A stretch of DNA of 64,000 nucleotides, taken from contig NZ_JACVPY010000002.1 of the NCBI RefSeq assembly GCF_018881635.1, positions 643,545 to 707,544 of the forward strand. Reading direction: 5' to 3'. Of the stretch, positions 51,277-59,372 are shown piece by piece. Below the pieces are notes generated by a model. That model searched no databases. It saw only the letters and a list, made by a program, of their open reading frames with translations, and was not told the DNA's origin. The stretch is from Polynucleobacter sp. UB-Piko-W3 (GTDB lineage: Bacteria; Pseudomonadota; Gammaproteobacteria; Burkholderiales; Burkholderiaceae). The position numbers were made by a program, and so were the translations under genes. Position 1 is the first letter of the stretch, and every line of letters starts with the position of its first letter.

Positions 51277-52119
51277 TTAAAGACGCTTACCAGTAATCAC
51301 GTTATCGTTATAAGACCTACTTTTATAAAGACCTTTGAGCTCATTATTATTGACAGACATCATCACAAAATGCGATGTCTTATCACGATCAAGGTAAGTA
51401 AAGCTAAGGGTTGCCCCATCTAATTTAGGATTCAAAAGGGGTTGCAATTCATTGCCAACTTGAAGCGTGCCGCCTATTTTTTGATAATGTTGTGACAGTT
51501 TTAAAATCGTCTTGCCTGACTCCATTCCTGAAATCACCCATTCTCCAGCTACTTGAGCGGGAACAACCCAATAAAAAGCTTTAGCAGGACTATCAATTTC
51601 AACATCTGCCTCCCAATCGCCCATATTAAATGCGTGCGATGTTACACGCGTTCCAGGCTTCATTTTTAATATAGTAGGACGTAAGGCAATATTGAGCTCA
51701 GGCAATAAATACATAGTGACCACAGTTGCGTTACTAAAATTTTCTACGAAGATGTCACCGTTAATAATCTTCACGCGATCACCAACACCAGAACGATCGA
51801 CATTACGCTGAGCTAATTGCGCCATCTCAGGATTAAACTCAATACCAATAGCGCGTGCACCAAAATCTTTCGCAGCTGCAATCGCAATTCTGCCATCGCC
51901 AGAGCCAAGGTCGTAGACTAAATCGGTGGAATTGACTTTGGCCGTTTTTAACATGATGGCGAGTAATTCATTATTGGTGGGCACCCAAACCACATCCTTA
52001 CCCTCTTGACCAACTCGAGGCTGATATTTATCGTCACCACCCTCTAAGATGCTCTGGGCAAATGCATTGAGAGCAAAAAGGGTGCTAAAAATAATGAAAC
52101 AAAATTTAAAATACTTCAT
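51277..52119 (-). CDS. Exported SAM-dependent methyltransferase-like protein
   Basis: 280 residues from ATG 52119 with a hydrophobic N-terminal signal peptide (MKYFKFCFIIFSTLFALNAFA), then a class I Rossmann fold: VYDLGSGDGRIAIAAA and VKIINGDIFVENF. The presence of a signal peptide before a SAM-binding fold is unusual but known in a family of outer-region methyltransferases. A 20-base element at 52181 is shared with the region upstream of the PsiE-like gene. Confidence 0.8.
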   Translation of the reverse strand: MKYFKFCFIIFSTLFALNAFAQSILEGGDDKYQPRVGQEGKDVVWVPTNNELLAIMLKTAKVNSTDLVYDLGSGDGRIAIAAAKDFGARAIGIEFNPEMAQLAQRNVDRSGVGDRVKIINGDIFVENFSNATVVTMYLLPELNIALRPTILKMKPGTRVTSHAFNMGDWEADVEIDSPAKAFYWVVPAQVAGEWVISGMESGKTILKLSQHYQKIGGTLQVGNELQPLLNPKLDGATLSFTYLDRDKTSHFVMMSVNNNELKGLYKSRSYNDNVITGKRL

Positions 52120-52180
52120 ATGATTTCCATAAAAAAGAAATATTAGAATTTTCAATGCCCTACTTAAGGCTTTGAATATT

Positions 52181-52200
52181 GTTATATTAGCTTAAATACC
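52181..52200 (-). promoter_or_regulatory. Shared upstream element, copy 1
   Basis: GTTATATTAGCTTAAATACC, 62 bases before the methyltransferase start. The same 20-mer with one mismatch occurs upstream of the PsiE-like gene (52736). On the minus strand it reads TAATATAAC, which includes a possible -10 box. A second shared stretch, (G/A)GGGC(C/T)AAT-like, lies beyond both copies. Confidence 0.5.
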
Positions 52201-52240
52201 ACCTCATTCGACTCTTGCATGACAAAGGGCTAATTAGTTA

Positions 52241-52282
52241 GCAGGGGTCAAATCATCTAGCGTGGAAATTTACCAGGTAAAA
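52241..52282. repeat. Degenerate repeat, related to 53650-53693
   Basis: Starts GCAGG.GGTC and ends TGGAAATTTACCAGGTAAA. Aligned by eye with the copy at 53650-53693, it shares the TGGAAATTTAYCRGGTAAA core. It lies just beyond the PsiE-like gene's terminator. Confidence 0.5.
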
Positions 52283-52290
52283 CTACAAAA

Positions 52291-52310
52291 AAGCCACCCA
52301 GAGGTGGCTT
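52291..52310 (-). terminator. Hairpin terminator of the PsiE-like gene
   Basis: AAGCCACC and its exact complement with a 4-base loop; six A before it on the plus strand give a T-run on the minus strand. Confidence 0.75.
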
Positions 52311-52333
52311 TAATGTTTTTTAATTATCCGTAC

Positions 52334-52702
52334 TCACTCATTCTCTTTGATTGAATTCACGCGACTAATAATCCAACAAGCTCCTGCAATCAAGATAATG
52401 GCACCACTCTCATAGAGCAACATTGCAGGATTTCCGTCCTTACCCTGAAGGATAATTAATCGACTTAATGCAGTCATTGCAATAAATAAAGGTATGGTTA
52501 TTGGAATGCGATGGCTAGAATAAAAGGCTGCCAGCATCCCAAGGACCTCTGCATAAATAAACATCAGCAAAAGGTCCTGTAATTCAACACGACGATTGCT
52601 AATGAGAGAAAAAACTTCCTGGCCCATTGCTGCAACAGTAAATATCGCAATAATGATTAGAAATAGTTTTTCAACTAAGCCAATGGTATTTTTTACGTTC
52701 AT
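52334..52702 (-). CDS. PsiE-family membrane protein
   Basis: 122 residues with three to four hydrophobic helices: LFLIIIAIFTVAAMG, LLLMFIYAEVLGMLAAFY, and PLFIAMTALSRLIIL. These resemble the phosphate-starvation-inducible PsiE family, of unknown function. It ends with a cytoplasmic-looking charged tail (NSIKENE). It shares a 20-base upstream element with the methyltransferase gene, so the two may be co-regulated. Confidence 0.8.
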   Translation of the reverse strand: MNVKNTIGLVEKLFLIIIAIFTVAAMGQEVFSLISNRRVELQDLLLMFIYAEVLGMLAAFYSSHRIPITIPLFIAMTALSRLIILQGKDGNPAMLLYESGAIILIAGACWIISRVNSIKENE

Positions 52703-52735
52703 ATGCTGACCTTTTTTACAATGAGTAGATATCTA

Positions 52736-52755
52736 GTTATATTAGCTTATATACC
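52736..52755 (-). promoter_or_regulatory. Shared upstream element, copy 2
   Basis: GTTATATTAGCTTATATACC, 33 bases before the PsiE-like start; one mismatch to copy 1 at 52181. Confidence 0.5.
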
Positions 52756-52847
52756 CCTTAAATTACACAGGGCCAATTAATCCCTTTATATAAAACCATG
52801 CTTTAAAGGACAACTCATGATTAAGATATCCTCTAACAGGAGCATTT

Positions 52848-52997
52848 ATGGATAACTTTGGTCCCATTATCTTGTTTGAAGGGGTGCTGGTCTTCGGAGG
52901 AGTTTTGCTATTTGCGTGGTGGCAATTACGCGACCTTCAAGAGGAGCGAGAAAAAGACCAGAAAAAGAAAGAGCAAGACTCACAACAAGATTCTTGA
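52848..52997 (+). CDS. Small single-pass membrane protein, 49 residues
   Basis: Open frame with AGGAG 7 bases before its ATG. Residues 5-25 form a membrane helix (PIILFEGVLVFGGVLLFAWW), followed by a highly charged tail rich in Lys, Glu and Gln (REKDQKKKEQDSQQDS). No family recognised. Its last codons overlap the first tRNA-derived repeat at 52981, which the stop codon interrupts. The charged tail and good start make it likely to be real. Confidence 0.7.
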   Translation: MDNFGPIILFEGVLVFGGVLLFAWWQLRDLQEEREKDQKKKEQDSQQDS

Positions 52998-53022
52998 AGC
53001 TCAACCCGCGCCTTAGAAGCTT
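52981..53022 (-). repeat. Degenerate tRNA-Arg(TCT) 3' half, copy A
   Basis: On the minus strand it reads CTTCTAAGGCGCGGGT followed by a T-arm-like CTTCAAGAATCTTG. It has the TCT anticodon loop CTTCTAA and starts AAGCTTCTAAGGCG like copy D. The acceptor and CCA end are lost into the small open frame. No 5' half (D arm) is seen upstream. Confidence 0.7.
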
Positions 53023-53091
53023 CAATCAGGAATTGGTGGTTATCCAGATTATCGGGTTAACCGAGGCGCCATCCCGATGGAAGTTAGATGC

Positions 53092-53517
53092 TTAATCCTC
53101 ATTACCATTAGCTACCGACCGCATGATTCTCAATAATTCAACATCATGGCTTGGAAGACCATCTAGCAATCCTGCCAAGTGGGGTACATCTTTAGCAATT
53201 TGATCTCCACCATAAAAACGCAATGCCCAATTGGGGAATAGTCTTTGATCAATTACACCTAATTCAATTCGATGAAGAATCTCATGGCGATAGTCTTTTT
53301 GAATATTTTCCCAAAGAAACAGAACATCTTCTCTCCTGCCTTCAAGAATCTGTGAGAAATGGCCGTTCTCATAAAATAAGACGCCTGTAAGCTCGTGATC
53401 TTGATTCCACTTATAAGAAACATCAAATAGATGAACTAGACTTGATAGACCCATAGCATGCGTTGCCTTGCTGACATAGCTAAGCTCAACTAATTGATTC
53501 GGATCATCTGAACTCAC
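53092..53517 (-). CDS. BLUF-domain blue-light sensor, stand-alone
   Basis: 141 residues, almost all BLUF domain: photoactive Tyr in LSYVSKATH, Gln in HFSQILEG, the partner Trp in FPNWALRF, and LTGVLFYENG. No effector domain follows, so it is a short BLUF protein acting through partner binding (as in PixD-type proteins). GTG start at 53517 with AAGGGG upstream. It opens the second part of the island and neighbours redox-related genes. Confidence 0.9.
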   Translation of the reverse strand: MSSDDPNQLVELSYVSKATHAMGLSSLVHLFDVSYKWNQDHELTGVLFYENGHFSQILEGRREDVLFLWENIQKDYRHEILHRIELGVIDQRLFPNWALRFYGGDQIAKDVPHLAGLLDGLPSHDVELLRIMRSVANGNED

Positions 53518-53616
53518 TTTGTCCCCTTGGGTCTTCCAGATGTATATAAGGCACTAAATCCAGTGTGTTCTTTTAGTTGCCAGGCTTATATGGGCAATAA
53601 CCCTAGCTACACCAGT

Positions 53617-53694
53617 AAAAACTGCCCGAAGATGGTGTAAATAGCATCTGCAGGCGGTCGAGCGGTATAGATTGGAAATTTATCGGGTAAACCA
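53617..53694. repeat. Degenerate terminator-like repeat with GGCGGTC
   Basis: Starts as AAAAACTGCCCGAAGATGGT, a decayed version of the hairpin at 59913, and continues into GGCGGTC and TGGAAATTTATCGGGTAAACC (also near 52241). It resembles 63171-63207 and 62516-62554 and lies in the gap between the BLUF and cupin genes. Confidence 0.5.
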
Positions 53695-53740
53695 ATATCT
53701 CAGCATTACAAATGAGCAATTATCTGTTGCTCCAAATCAT

Positions 53741-54394
53741 TTAATCTAACAAGTGCCCGGTCTTCACAAAAATAGTGCAGCCCTCTTTGCTAAAGGGTTG
53801 GTGCTGACTCATATGGGGACTTCTAATCCATGACCCGGCTGGATAGCGGCCATGCTCATCTTCAAATACACCTTCAACCACAAAGATCTCTTCACCACCG
53901 TAATGCTTGTGTGGATTGAAATAGGTCTGAGGTGCCCAGCGAACTAGAGTTGAACCACTTCCTTGCTGCATCAGTGGCATTACCGTAAGACCGGGAACCA
54001 TTCCTTGATGCCAAGGGGCAGCCTTAGTATCAATAATCTCTCGCTCAACTTGATCTGGGCCAAGGTGTCTGAGTTTTACAAATAGAGTGCAGCCAGACTC
54101 ACTAAATGGCGCATGCGATGAGCCTGGTGGATTCATGATGTAAGTTCCAGCGGGATAGTCGCCAGTCTCATCACTAAAAACCCCATCTAGAACCAAGATC
54201 TCCTCACCGAATTCATGTGTATGAGTCTGAAATTGAGATCCAGCTTGATAGCGAACAATTGAGGTTGCTTTTGCTAGCTCATCACCAATACGATCAAGCA
54301 TGCGTCTTTCTATACCTGGCTCCGGGCTTGGTACCCAAGGTAAGTCATGATGATTCATCACAACCTTCTGACTGTAATCAGCATTGATATTCAT
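53741..54394 (-). CDS. Double-cupin protein, ChrR-like
   Basis: 217 residues built from two related cupin domains: HTHEFGEEILVLDGVF with GTYIMNPPGSSH, and NPHKHYGGEEIFVVEG with GSWIRSPHMSQH. The pattern resembles the C-terminal cupin of ChrR, the anti-sigma factor sensing singlet oxygen, but the zinc-binding anti-sigma part is absent. The two halves probably came from duplication. It may bind zinc or sense oxidants; function is inferred. Confidence 0.8.
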   Translation of the reverse strand: MNINADYSQKVVMNHHDLPWVPSPEPGIERRMLDRIGDELAKATSIVRYQAGSQFQTHTHEFGEEILVLDGVFSDETGDYPAGTYIMNPPGSSHAPFSESGCTLFVKLRHLGPDQVEREIIDTKAAPWHQGMVPGLTVMPLMQQGSGSTLVRWAPQTYFNPHKHYGGEEIFVVEGVFEDEHGRYPAGSWIRSPHMSQHQPFSKEGCTIFVKTGHLLD

Positions 54395-54410
54395 TTAATG
54401 TCTCTAAACG

Positions 54411-54905
54411 TCATTTGGCGTATTTGATTAATTCCATATAGTCCTCTTCAAAAACTTCGCCAATCTCTTTATAAATCAACTTGTTTTTAGCATCGAGAAT
54501 CAATATGACAGGAACCCCACGAATTTTACCGATAGCTTGATTCAGCTCTGGCGTCATCATGGCGGCTGGAAAACTATAGTGATTTTGCCGCATATATTCT
54601 TTGGCAATAGCTGGTGTTTTATCAATGGAAATAGTCACAATATTCATTGATCCAGGTGGAATACGCTTAGAGAAGTTTTCTAGATAATTATTTTGGCGCT
54701 TACAAAATGGACACCAAGATGCCCATAATTGAATCAGTGTATTTTTTGTATTGTTTTTAGGGATTTCAAAATAGGCGCCATCTAAAGTTTGGACTCTCTC
54801 AAATGGCAATGTTTGGCCAATTTCAAGTGCCATTGCTATGCTTGGCATGGTGATGCTATATATAAAAATAAATACAGCAATAAGGGATTTGATTGGCTTT
54901 AGCAT
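54411..54905 (-). CDS. TlpA-family periplasmic thiol-disulfide protein
   Basis: 164 residues with an N-terminal hydrophobic signal and a thioredoxin fold with active site WASWCPFCKR. TlpA/ResA-like reductases keep cysteines reduced in the periplasm, for example in cytochrome oxidase assembly. It lies next to SCO, another copper-site assembly protein, which fits this role. The 101 bases to the next gene hold no feature. Confidence 0.85.
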   Translation of the reverse strand: MLKPIKSLIAVFIFIYSITMPSIAMALEIGQTLPFERVQTLDGAYFEIPKNNTKNTLIQLWASWCPFCKRQNNYLENFSKRIPPGSMNIVTISIDKTPAIAKEYMRQNHYSFPAAMMTPELNQAIGKIRGVPVILILDAKNKLIYKEIGEVFEEDYMELIKYAK

Positions 54906-55006
54906 TTAGGGCACTTAAATAAAAGAGCTTAAAGAGAGAATGGTTCACAACATCATAGTGAAGATTACTTTCATTACACTTTTTTTCTTCATTAGCTGTT
55001 TAATTC

Positions 55007-55630
55007 TTAGCTAGGATTTGCTATGGCCTCTCTGACCATGACCTCCATCCGCTCTGGCGAAGTGCCAGGTGGAAAAAAGGCCAGATACTTGCCAGCGCGA
55101 TTCATAATATAGATAAAGGCCGTATGATCAATCACATATTGATTACCATTCAGACTAACCTTTTCATAAAAAGTTTTGTATTGGGTTGCAACCTGCTTGG
55201 TTTCTTGTTCAGTGCCTCGCAAACCTAAGATCCGTTTATCAAAATGCTGGACATACTTGCCGATTAATTCTGGGGTATCTCGTGCGGGGTCTAAGGTAAT
55301 AAAAATGGCTTGTACTTGCTCGCTATCTTTACCTAAGCGCTTTAACAAGCTCGCTAGATTACTTAAGTCGGTTGGACAAATATCTGGGCAAAACATATAG
55401 CCAAAATAAATGAGTACTATCTTGCCTTTAAATTCGGCTAGGCTGCGTTTTTTGCCAGCTTGGTCGAGCAAGGTAAAAGGTCCGCCCACCTGACCTTTAC
55501 CAGACATCAACTCACTCATCAGCCGCACAGACTCCGCTCTAGATTGAGCAGTTTGGGCGTAGCCAGCTGGGGTCACCCCCAATAATAATCCACCAGCTAG
55601 GGCAAGGCTAGCTGACCAACGCCACTGCAT
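55007..55630 (-). CDS. SCO1/SenC-family copper protein
   Basis: 207 residues; signal peptide at the N-terminus; copper motif CPDICPTDLSNL (CxxxC) and the distal His in DHTAF. SCO proteins deliver copper to the CuA site of cytochrome oxidase or act as thiol redox proteins. Its ATG overlaps the MBL stop by one base (TAATG), so the two are coupled. Confidence 0.92.
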   Translation of the reverse strand: MQWRWSASLALAGGLLLGVTPAGYAQTAQSRAESVRLMSELMSGKGQVGGPFTLLDQAGKKRSLAEFKGKIVLIYFGYMFCPDICPTDLSNLASLLKRLGKDSEQVQAIFITLDPARDTPELIGKYVQHFDKRILGLRGTEQETKQVATQYKTFYEKVSLNGNQYVIDHTAFIYIMNRAGKYLAFFPPGTSPERMEVMVREAIANPS

Positions 55631-56739
55631 TAACTACCAAATTGAAATTCGGTTCCAGTGGTCGATGTCACTAGGCGATCACTTAAGATGCTGCGCATAG
55701 TTGTGACAAAGGCAGGCCCAGAGCAATGCAAAGGAATCACCACATCTGGATTAAATTGTTTCAATGCCTCAACGGTGCTGATGAGGTAATCGTTTGGCGC
55801 TGGGAATAAATGAAAGCCACCTAATATCGCATGCACCTTATTAACACCCGAGACATTAATAGCTTGTTGCACCGTATTAACAATCCCCGCATGACCACAT
55901 GAAGAGATCACGATTAAACCGCGGTCTTTTAAATTAAACGCCGTGCCATGTTCATGGATATGATCATCTTTAACGAACTTACCTTCTGCCTTGGCATTGA
56001 GCTCAGGCATATCGCAACCAATACCGTTCTTTTTACTAAACTCCACTAAGGTATTTGGCAGCACTTTTTCAAAGCTATTGCGGCTAATAACCCCGGTAGT
56101 GAAAGCCTGACCCTGAATAATTGTCGGTTTTTCGCAATAAACAATCTTCACTTTTAAGGCATCTAACTCACGCCGATCTAGCACACCCCAGTCCGCAAAA
56201 TGTCCTGGTGCACCGCTAGCGGTTTTACGATTACAAAAATTATCTTCGCCGCCAACGTACAAGGTGAGGTCTGATGGTAACTTACTGCGATTGGCTTTTA
56301 AGAATGCAATCAAGCCACCAAAGTGATCAAAGTGGCCATGACTTAAAATCATCGCATCTTGTCGTTCAGGCTTCACATCCATGATTTCCATATTGCCCAT
56401 CAGAGCTGCTGGGGTATAGCCGTAATCTAGCAGCATGCTCTTTTTATCTTGCCCGATGCGGGACTCTAGTGCCAAAGCTAAGCCCCACTCATTATGTAAG
56501 GCCTTGCGATAATCTTTAGTAGAGATAAACGGGGTGCGCTTGATCTTGACCCACTGATTCGTGTCTGGTCTAGGCGAATCATAGCTACTGTCTACTAAGA
56601 CCTTTATATCTAAAGAATCAATGGTGGGAACTTTTGTAACGGCCTGTGACTCAATTCCAAAACTAGCTAAACCAGAACCCGCCACCAAGGCGGTTGTTCC
56701 TAAGATAAATTGACGACGATCTAATTTATGAATATTCAT
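55630..56739 (-). CDS. Tat-exported MBL-fold metallo-hydrolase
   Basis: 369 residues; starts with a Tat-type signal (LDRRQFILGTTALVAG, with twin Arg) and has the metal motif SHGHFDHFGG and SSCGHAG. Related to proteins of the 7,8-dihydropterin-6-methyl or ComEC-like MBL group, but the substrate cannot be assigned. The Tat signal implies folding with metal in the cytoplasm before export. The ATG at 56739 has GGGAG upstream. It heads a possible operon with SCO and TlpA. Confidence 0.88.
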   Translation of the reverse strand: MNIHKLDRRQFILGTTALVAGSGLASFGIESQAVTKVPTIDSLDIKVLVDSSYDSPRPDTNQWVKIKRTPFISTKDYRKALHNEWGLALALESRIGQDKKSMLLDYGYTPAALMGNMEIMDVKPERQDAMILSHGHFDHFGGLIAFLKANRSKLPSDLTLYVGGEDNFCNRKTASGAPGHFADWGVLDRRELDALKVKIVYCEKPTIIQGQAFTTGVISRNSFEKVLPNTLVEFSKKNGIGCDMPELNAKAEGKFVKDDHIHEHGTAFNLKDRGLIVISSCGHAGIVNTVQQAINVSGVNKVHAILGGFHLFPAPNDYLISTVEALKQFNPDVVIPLHCSGPAFVTTMRSILSDRLVTSTTGTEFQFGS

Positions 56740-57182
56740 CTGATGCTCCCAAAAAATTGAACTGTGCTCGAAATCATGGGCTCAGTCTAGCTGAGGCTGG
56801 TCAAGATATGCAAGATCTAAATAGGACTGATTATGAATAGCCAATATGGTCAAAAGAGCCTAATAAACGAGGTATTTTTATGCAATCTAAAGGCCCAGCT
56901 GCGCATTTGGCCTACCCAGCACGATTCGAGTATCCGACTGATGCCTTAGGAGCTTAAGAGTTGTGCGGATAAGCATTGTCAGTCTATCGAAATGACCCTG
57001 CTCATTTACTCTCATCTAGTCATTTGCTGGTCCCATGACATGATATTTGGGAGATACACAGCCTATCAATAGAAAATATTGAATCACTCACAAGCTAAAA
57101 GCAAATAGATGGTTTTTAGTGATATTGACATATAGTCAGTTTTTCATAAAATACCCTTACCCCCTACTCTTTACTGCAACTA
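56740..57182. other. Gap without genes, with tRNA-derived repeat
   Basis: 443 bases between the MBL and YkgJ genes, which diverge. It holds tRNA-derived copy B (56908-56955) and, before it, an AT-rich stretch matching the region beside copy D (TTTTT and then TTTGGCC at equal spacing). The last 120 bases are AT-rich and probably contain the YkgJ promoter. No open frame is convincing. Confidence 0.6.
56908..56955 (-). repeat. Degenerate tRNA-Arg 3' half, copy B
   Basis: 48 bases from the anticodon loop to CCA: starts AAGCTCCTAAGGC, with T-loop region TCGAATC and end TAGGCCA. It matches copy D at 38 of 48 positions (hand count). The loop CTCCTAA would give CCT, one base from TCT. Confidence 0.75.
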
Positions 57183-57626
57183 ATGCCATTTGATTACTGT
57201 TCTGAATGCAAACGTTGCTGCAATGTTGACGCAGGTTACGAGCCTCTTGAAATTACCCTCACTGCTAAAGAAACCAAAGCCTTCAATTCCATTTGTATTC
57301 AAACGAGCTGTGAATATTTAGGTAATAAAGGCTGCACTTTGGGCGATAAAAAACCATATAGTTGCAAGATGTACCCTTTAGTTTACAACCCTTCAAGCCA
57401 AGAGCTTTTATACGATACTGATTGTCCAATCATGCCGAAATATATCGCTCAACTCAGATCAAAGGACTCCGAAGCTTCCAATCATCTATTGTCCATCCAA
57501 AATAGCATTGCATTGCTAACGAAAGTGGATATCGATTTTCTAGATCGTAATTTTGCGGTGGATCAAGAATATTTTGAGATTAAAAAGTTACCTATTCCAT
57601 CCACTAAATTACGTCATCGTTCATAG
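57183..57626 (+). CDS. YkgJ-family cysteine-cluster protein
   Basis: 147 residues with eight cysteines, among them CSECKRCCNVDAGYEP, CEYLGNKGC and KKPYSCKMYPLV. This is the CxxCxxCC ... C pattern of YkgJ/Fe-S-like zinc- or iron-binding proteins of unknown function. The C-terminal part is less typical. It lies 17 bases before the GNAT-like gene and appears paired with it. Confidence 0.85.
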   Translation: MPFDYCSECKRCCNVDAGYEPLEITLTAKETKAFNSICIQTSCEYLGNKGCTLGDKKPYSCKMYPLVYNPSSQELLYDTDCPIMPKYIAQLRSKDSEASNHLLSIQNSIALLTKVDIDFLDRNFAVDQEYFEIKKLPIPSTKLRHRS

Positions 57627-57643
57627 CGTTACTGAAAATCATT

Positions 57644-58504
57644 ATGGATGCACTTACTCTCCCTGTTTCTCCTGACACAAGCCAAACAGTCGTCCATGAA
57701 GTGGGCTATCAAAGTTGGACCAAAGACAATTTATGGGTTTTAAGTGAGCATGAGAATATTGAGTACTTCACTACGCGCTGGGACGCCCTATGCCCATACA
57801 TTGAGGTCACAAATGAGATGATCGAAATGGCGCCAAAGCCTTTTGTGGTTTACGCCGTTCCCCCAAAAAGCCAATTTGGCGCACCGATTAAAGACCGCTA
57901 TGGCTTGGTGAATGCCTTATCGCCAGAATTTTGGGTCGATGAACGGCGCATTAGAAAATTTCGTGAGTTAGATAAGCAATTTAGAAGCTTCAAGGTTACA
58001 GAGCGTGTAGTTGATGGCAAAGAAATTACGGCAGAGTATTTATATGAGATTGGCGGCATCCACTTTGAAAACTATTGGATCGCGGAGCAAGAGGTTGAAG
58101 GTTTTGTAGACTATGTACGCAATCTACAGGTACTTATTATTCAAGTGATTGCTGATAACGGTGACATAGTGCTGTCTGATGTTTCTATTATTTTACCTAA
58201 TGAAAATCAACTCTATGGTAGCTTTTGCCAATGGGATCGCAAGTATAAAAACAGATCGCCAGGTATTTATGCTTGTCTACTAGCGACTAGATGGGCCCAA
58301 AAAAATGGTCTACAGTTTTATAATTTAGGGCCCGTTGACGAATATGGCTATAAGGATTTATTTATTACTGACTATGAGCCAATATATGCATTGATTGTCT
58401 CTGATCTTGATCACCCCATTGTTACTGATCAGACTTCACCAATTAATATTGATTTTGAAAAAGAGCAGATTAATCAGATTTACCGCAACAAATCTGCATT
58501 GTAA
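57644..58504 (+). CDS. GNAT-fold protein, aminoacyl-transferase-like C-terminus
   Basis: 286 residues. The N-terminal half has no match I recognise. The C-terminal region from about residue 195 (QLYGSFCQWDRKYKNRSPGI, then RWAQKNGLQFYNLG and YGYKDLFITDYEP) resembles the C-terminal GNAT domain of leucyl/arginyl-transferase-like proteins. It follows the YkgJ-like gene closely and probably works with it. Substrate and reaction are unknown. Confidence 0.6.
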   Translation: MDALTLPVSPDTSQTVVHEVGYQSWTKDNLWVLSEHENIEYFTTRWDALCPYIEVTNEMIEMAPKPFVVYAVPPKSQFGAPIKDRYGLVNALSPEFWVDERRIRKFRELDKQFRSFKVTERVVDGKEITAEYLYEIGGIHFENYWIAEQEVEGFVDYVRNLQVLIIQVIADNGDIVLSDVSIILPNENQLYGSFCQWDRKYKNRSPGIYACLLATRWAQKNGLQFYNLGPVDEYGYKDLFITDYEPIYALIVSDLDHPIVTDQTSPINIDFEKEQINQIYRNKSAL

Positions 58505-58507
58505 TTT

Positions 58508-58927
58508 TTAGAAGTAATGCTTTTCGCCGAAAGTATCATCATAGTCAATTAAAAGCTCTTCATCTTTTTTAATCACTCGCAGGGCTTGAAACTGTCCATC
58601 TTTATTGAGTCGTAAATTGGGTTTTTTGGAATGATTCAGGTATATGGCCATACTCATGGCGTTCATACCAATTCTAGGGATCATCGTTTTCTTCAGATCA
58701 TAAAAGCAAAATCTTTGAATTTGCTTTCGCACCGCCAATGGAAGGTGTTTTAGCTCACTTTTAGTAAATTTAATCTCTTTATCATCTAAGCTGCACATTA
58801 GGGGATTGATATCCTTTTTAATTACTCTAATGGCAAATACTCCTACCCCATGAGTTTTAGAGCAGCCGAGCCTGCAGAAGACCTCATTTTGTAGATGATC
58901 TAATAATTTTTTCTTATTGCTTGTCAT
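58508..58927 (-). CDS. Stand-alone SET-domain protein, putative lysine methyltransferase
   Basis: 139 residues that cover a SET domain: GVGVFAIRVIKKD (N-SET), YLNHSKKPNL (the NHS-like SAM site), and EELLIDYDDTFGE (DY motif). The pre- and post-SET cysteine modules are absent, as in bacterial SET proteins. Bacterial SET proteins methylate histone-like or ribosomal proteins in some species (family knowledge). The target here is unknown. Confidence 0.85.
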   Translation of the reverse strand: MTSNKKKLLDHLQNEVFCRLGCSKTHGVGVFAIRVIKKDINPLMCSLDDKEIKFTKSELKHLPLAVRKQIQRFCFYDLKKTMIPRIGMNAMSMAIYLNHSKKPNLRLNKDGQFQALRVIKKDEELLIDYDDTFGEKHYF

Positions 58928-58943
58928 TACTCAAATAATAACG

Positions 58944-59165
58944 CTAATACAAGTAGGTAGATTCTTCAAGGTCTAAATATTTGCCTATTCTCTTGGCAGC
59001 TTGAGCCTGTAATTTTGATCTGAAGAAGCAGTAATGGCCGTCACTAGGCTCAATCTGGAACATAGGTCTTTTATCCAGGAAAATGACAGATGATAGGAAT
59101 TCTGCGTTGACGGCCTTCTCTTCTGAGATGCTTGAGCACGATGCCCCCAATCCTTGGCAAATCAT
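58944..59165 (-). CDS. Hypothetical small protein, 73 residues
   Basis: Open frame 16 bases upstream of the SET gene on the same strand. The second half (FQIEPSDGHYCFFRSK, AKRIGKYLDLEEST) looks protein-like, the first half less so. ATG at 59165 with only a weak AGAAG upstream. No family recognised; could be a decayed remnant. Confidence 0.35.
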   Translation of the reverse strand: MICQGLGASCSSISEEKAVNAEFLSSVIFLDKRPMFQIEPSDGHYCFFRSKLQAQAAKRIGKYLDLEESTYLY

Positions 59166-59372
59166 CTTCTAGGGTATTCACCATCACCCAAGACAGCCCT
59201 ATATTCTTCAAAATAGTAGGACGGATAAATCTGCTTGTTTAGCCTCAAATTACTCAAATAAGCCCTAAATGGTGCCATATCTTCTTCAAATCATTAAAAA
59301 TCCTATATATACTATTTATGCAGTAATTCCTTGAAACTTGGTTTAGTAGTTTTATTGATAAAAAGGATCAAT

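Noticed and set aside
52981..53022. A functional tRNA gene at copy A (and B, C, D)
   Set aside because: All copies lack a 5' half and have T-stem mismatches; they cannot fold as tRNAs.
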